DNA from: Clostridiales bacterium
GTDB lineage: Bacteria; Bacillota; Sulfobacillia; UBA995
Assembly: GCA_003517845.1 (NCBI GenBank)
Contig: DOZU01000056.1
Coordinates: 1 to 8,009 of the forward strand
Direction: 5' to 3'
Length of the DNA: 8,009 bases
In this document: positions 5,497-8,009 of the stretch, piece after piece
Position numbering within the stretch: position 1 is the first letter of the stretch
Layout: every line of letters begins with the position of its first letter
Made by a program: the position numbers and the translations under genes
Notes under the pieces: generated by a model
What the model was told of the DNA's origin: nothing
Seen by the model: the letters and a program-made list of their open reading frames with translations, nothing else
Databases searched by the model: none

Positions 5497-6573
5497 TTGG
5501 ACGATTCGACGGGCCTCGCAACCTACACTCGGGATACCGCCAGCCTTACCCGGAATGCACCCCGGATTCCCGGGGACCTGACCGGCCGTCAGAAAGCGGC
5601 CGCTCTTATCGTCGCCCTTGGCGTGGACCTGGCATCCCGGGTGTTGCGCCATCTGGGGGATTCCGAGATCGAACTCGTCATGCTGGAAGTGGCCAACGTC
5701 GGCACGCTCACCCCGGACATACAGCATCGGGTGGTACAAGAATTCCTTGAGACCACCCTGGCTCAGGAGTACTTCCAGCGGGGCGGCCTGGAGTACGCCC
5801 GGAGTGCCTTGGAGCAAGCTCTGGGCAGCCAGCGGGCGGGGGACATCATGCAGCGGCTTCTCGCCTCCAACCAGGTGCGGCCGTTCAGTTTCGCCCAGCG
5901 CTCCGACCCCGCGGTCATAGCGAACTTCCTCCAGGAAGAACACCCCCAGACGGTGGCGCTGGTGCTGGCCCATCTATTGCCGGAACAGGCGGCCCGCGTC
6001 CTGGGCGATCTCGGGCCGGAGATGAAGGCGGATGTCGCCCGACGGGTCGCGCTGATGGACCGGGCGGCGCCGGACATCGTCCGGGAGGTCGAGCGGGTCC
6101 TCGAACACAAGCTGACGGCCGACTCGGCGCTGGACGAGGCGCGGGCCGGCGGGCTGCGGGCGCTGGTTCAGATCCTGAATCGGGTGGACCGCCCGACCGA
6201 GAAGAATATCCTCGAAACCCTGGCGGCCTGGGACCCGGAACTGGCCGAGCAAATCAAAAAGCAACTCTTCGTGTTCGAGGACCTGGTCAACCTGGATAAC
6301 CGTTCGCTGCAACGCGTGTTGCGGGAGGTGGACCTGTCCCGGGAACTGCCGCTGGCGCTGAAGGTAGCGAGCGAGGAACTCAAGGCCAAGATGGCTCAGA
6401 ATCTCTCGGAACGGGCGGGTCAGAACCTGCAGGAGGACATGTCCTTCCTCGGACCCGTGCGGCTCCGGGACGTGGAGGAAGCCCAACAGAAGATAGTCGC
6501 TATAGTCCGCCGGCTGGACGAAGCCGGCGAGATCGTCCTGTCCCGAGGAGGGGGCGAAGATGTCGTCGTCTAG
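5497..6573 (+). CDS. fliG: flagellar motor switch protein FliG
   Basis: 358 residues from TTG, slightly longer than the usual 330-345 because about 26 extra residues precede the conserved DLTGRQKAAALIVALG. The start is supported by GGGAGGAG (5484-5491), 5 nt away. FliG forms the cytoplasmic rotor ring: its N-domain binds FliF, the middle binds FliM, and its C-domain meets the stator. Seen: EHPQTVALVLAHL (148-160), the EHPQ motif of the FliM-binding middle domain; IKKQLFVFEDLVNLDNRSLQ, the gear-helix region, where the usual MFVF is LFVF (257-260); and the torque helix, where by my alignment the five functional charged positions of Escherichia coli FliG are K289, R306, E313, D314 and R322, all conserved in charge. 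GPVRLRDVEEAQQKIV and an acidic DVVV end complete the C-domain. It overlaps fliH by 14 nt, suggesting coupled translation. Confidence 0.97.
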   Translation: MDDSTGLATYTRDTASLTRNAPRIPGDLTGRQKAAALIVALGVDLASRVLRHLGDSEIELVMLEVANVGTLTPDIQHRVVQEFLETTLAQEYFQRGGLEYARSALEQALGSQRAGDIMQRLLASNQVRPFSFAQRSDPAVIANFLQEEHPQTVALVLAHLLPEQAARVLGDLGPEMKADVARRVALMDRAAPDIVREVERVLEHKLTADSALDEARAGGLRALVQILNRVDRPTEKNILETLAAWDPELAEQIKKQLFVFEDLVNLDNRSLQRVLREVDLSRELPLALKVASEELKAKMAQNLSERAGQNLQEDMSFLGPVRLRDVEEAQQKIVAIVRRLDEAGEIVLSRGGGEDVVV

Positions 6574-7270
6574 GCGTTTTTCGCCCCTGGATGCGGCACC
6601 TCCCCGCGAGGTCCTCCCGCCGCAACCCTGGAGCCCCGGCCGCGTGAGCCGGGACCCGGTTGCTGCGGCCGAGCCTCTACCGGAGATGGCTGCCGCCCCA
6701 CCGGAGAGCGATGACCGCCGGGAGCGTGAGGCATTCGCCCGGGGGTATGCGGAGGGTCAACAGCAGGCCCAGATCATAGTCGCCGAGCGGCTGGCCGAGT
6801 TGACGGCCCGCGAAGCCGACGTCCAGCAAGTCCGGGAGGGGCTGCAGGCGACGTTCGACGCCCGGAAACAACGGCTGGAACAGGAGTATGCGGCCCTCCT
6901 CCATCAAGCTCAGCTGTACGTGATCGAGATCGCGGTCAAGGTTGCCGAGCGTCTGCTCCGGACTCAACTCCGCCTGGCTCCGGACACGGTGATCCGGGTG
7001 GCCAGGGAGGCCCTCGCCGAGGTGGAAGGTGGCGACCAGGTCCGGATACGGGTTGCCCAGTCCGACCTCGACGTCCTTCAGGAGGCCGCGACCGGGCTGG
7101 CCGCCGAGACGGGAATAGGCCGGCTGGAGGTCGCCGCCCGTCCCGGGTTGGAGCGGGGAGAAGTCGAGCTGGAGACAGGCACGGGCACCCTGGACGCGCG
7201 CTGGTCGACGCAACTCGAACGCGTGCGCCGAGGACTTCGCCAGGCCGCCGGCGGAGGTGAAGGTCAGTGA
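6560..7270 (+). CDS. fliH: flagellar assembly protein FliH
   Basis: 236 residues, typical for FliH/SctL. FliH dimers bind the ATPase FliI, hold it inactive until docked, and link it to FliN and the export gate. Seen: a Pro/Ala/Arg-rich, low-conservation N-terminus with one tryptophan (W24; N-terminal Trp residues of FliH are known contact points to the gate); ARGYAEGQQQAQ (60-71), the start of the long helix, with only a short G-x-x-x-G repeat (G62, G66); a charged coiled coil to about 115 (ERLAELTAREADVQQVREGL); and the C-terminal FliI-binding domain with YVIEIAVKVAERLLRTQL and PDTVIRVAREALAEV. Start: ATG inside the end of fliG, with GAGGAGGGGG at 6545-6554 and 5 nt spacing. Its stop overlaps the fliI start. 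Position between fliG and fliI supports the call as much as sequence, since FliH diverges fast. Confidence 0.93.
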   Translation: MSSSRRFSPLDAAPPREVLPPQPWSPGRVSRDPVAAAEPLPEMAAAPPESDDRREREAFARGYAEGQQQAQIIVAERLAELTAREADVQQVREGLQATFDARKQRLEQEYAALLHQAQLYVIEIAVKVAERLLRTQLRLAPDTVIRVAREALAEVEGGDQVRIRVAQSDLDVLQEAATGLAAETGIGRLEVAARPGLERGEVELETGTGTLDARWSTQLERVRRGLRQAAGGGEGQ

Positions 7271-8009
7271 CCGAACCGCATCTGCCGCCGAACATCATCG
7301 ATGCCGTGCCTTCCATCCCGCTGTTCACCTGGCGGGGCCGGGTCAGCCGCATGATCGGATTGACGCTTGAGTCGATCGGGCCCCGCGCCCGGCTGGGAGA
7401 GCTGTGCCGGGTGCACCGGTCGGGTAATGGGCCCTTGCTGGCTGAGGTCACCGGCTTCCGGGATGGGCGCACCTTGCTGACCCCGCTAGGCGACCCGGCC
7501 GGGGTCAGCCCGGGTAATCTGGTGGACGCGACCGAGACCGTCCTCGGGGTGCTCGTCGGCCCCGGCCTGCTGGGAAGAGTGCTGGACGGTCTGGGTCAGC
7601 CGATCGACGGCGAGGGCCCACTGAACACCGTGGCCTGGCGCCCGATCGAGGCCCCCGCCCCTGCCGCCATGGAACGCCCGCCCATCGACCAGCATCTGGC
7701 CACGGGAGTGCGGGCGATCGACGGGGCGCTCACCTGCGGCGCCGGCCAGCGGATGGGCATCTTCGCCGGCAGCGGCGTCGGCAAGAGCACCCTGCTCGGC
7801 ATGATGGCCCGTTACACCGGAGCGGAAATCAATGTCATCGGTTTGATCGGCGAGCGCGGGCGCGAAGTCCGGGAGTTCCTTGAGCGCGACCTCGGGGAAG
7901 AAGGCCGGCGACGTTCGGTGGTGGTCGCCGCGACTTCCGATCAGCCGGCGCTCATCCGCATCAAGGCGGCCATGGTCGCTACGGCCATCGCCGAATACTT
8001 CCGGGACCT
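7267..8009 (+). CDS. fliI: flagellum-specific ATPase FliI (partial, 3' end missing)
   Basis: 247 complete codons are present; full FliI is about 430-450 residues, so the last 40 percent lies beyond the window. FliI is the hexameric ATPase of the flagellar export apparatus, related to the F-type ATP synthase beta subunit, and it unfolds or releases export substrates. Seen: the N-terminal beta-barrel-like domain (VSRMIGLTLESIGPRARLGE, LLAEVTGF); GRVLDGLGQPIDGEGPL, highly characteristic of this ATPase family; GVRAIDGALTCGAGQRMGIF leading into the Walker A loop GSGVGKST (168-175, with K173 and the catalytic-site S/T); then VIGLIGERGREVREFLE, which holds the conserved catalytic glutamate; and the VVVAATSDQPALIRIKAA segment. 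Walker B is past the edge. Start: GTG overlapping the fliH stop (GTGA), with GGAGGTGA at 7253-7260, 6 nt away. Confidence 0.96.
   Translation, partial: MTEPHLPPNIIDAVPSIPLFTWRGRVSRMIGLTLESIGPRARLGELCRVHRSGNGPLLAEVTGFRDGRTLLTPLGDPAGVSPGNLVDATETVLGVLVGPGLLGRVLDGLGQPIDGEGPLNTVAWRPIEAPAPAAMERPPIDQHLATGVRAIDGALTCGAGQRMGIFAGSGVGKSTLLGMMARYTGAEINVIGLIGERGREVREFLERDLGEEGRRRSVVVAATSDQPALIRIKAAMVATAIAEYFRD

Noticed and set aside
4777..5973. Minus-strand ORF of 398 codons across fliF and fliG
   Set aside because: It is antisense to two well-supported genes, has no ribosome binding site and no family resemblance, and is a by-product of codon bias.

Overview
The window is a GC-rich bacterial chromosome segment, and every supported gene reads on the + strand. 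From 2775 to the right edge it carries the start of a flagellar basal-body and export operon, flgB-flgC-fliE-fliF-fliG-fliH-fliI (fliI is cut by the window end). This order, GGAGG-type ribosome binding sites before nearly every gene, frequent GTG/TTG starts and a class I c-di-GMP riboswitch before flgB together suggest a high-GC, flagellated member of the Bacillota (a Limnochordia-, Symbiobacteriia- or Thermaerobacter-like lineage). That placement is inference; no rRNA or other taxonomic marker is present.

Left part (1-2405): about 130 bases without a supportable gene, then a small ORF (134-550) whose core resembles the gas vesicle protein GvpO family. A plausible extended -10 promoter (581-609) leads into an MFS transporter of the fosmidomycin-resistance (Fsr) type (616-1884). 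That gene shares one base with a half-size, single-domain chromate transporter (1884-2405). These two form a small transporter operon unrelated to motility.

Intergenic control region (2406-2774): a GC-rich repeat cluster (a 13-bp perfect inverted repeat followed by 24-bp tandem units), then an A/T tract, a TTGACA/GATAAC promoter, a cyclic-di-GMP-I aptamer with all three helices and a GNRA loop readable, an intrinsic terminator hairpin with a U tract, and the flgB ribosome binding site. This is a complete transcription-attenuation leader. It places the whole flagellar operon under second-messenger control, as is known for the flgB operon of Clostridioides difficile.

Right part (2775-8009): FlgB and FlgC build the proximal rod. 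FliE joins the rod to the MS ring made by FliF. FliG is the rotor switch and torque component mounted on FliF. FliH and FliI are the stator-like regulator and ATPase of the flagellar type III export apparatus. Spacings are short (15-24 nt) or negative (fliG/fliH overlap by 14 nt, fliH/fliI by 4 nt), consistent with one transcript and translational coupling. The flagellar proteins themselves look ordinary. The most interesting part of the window is the leader and repeat region.
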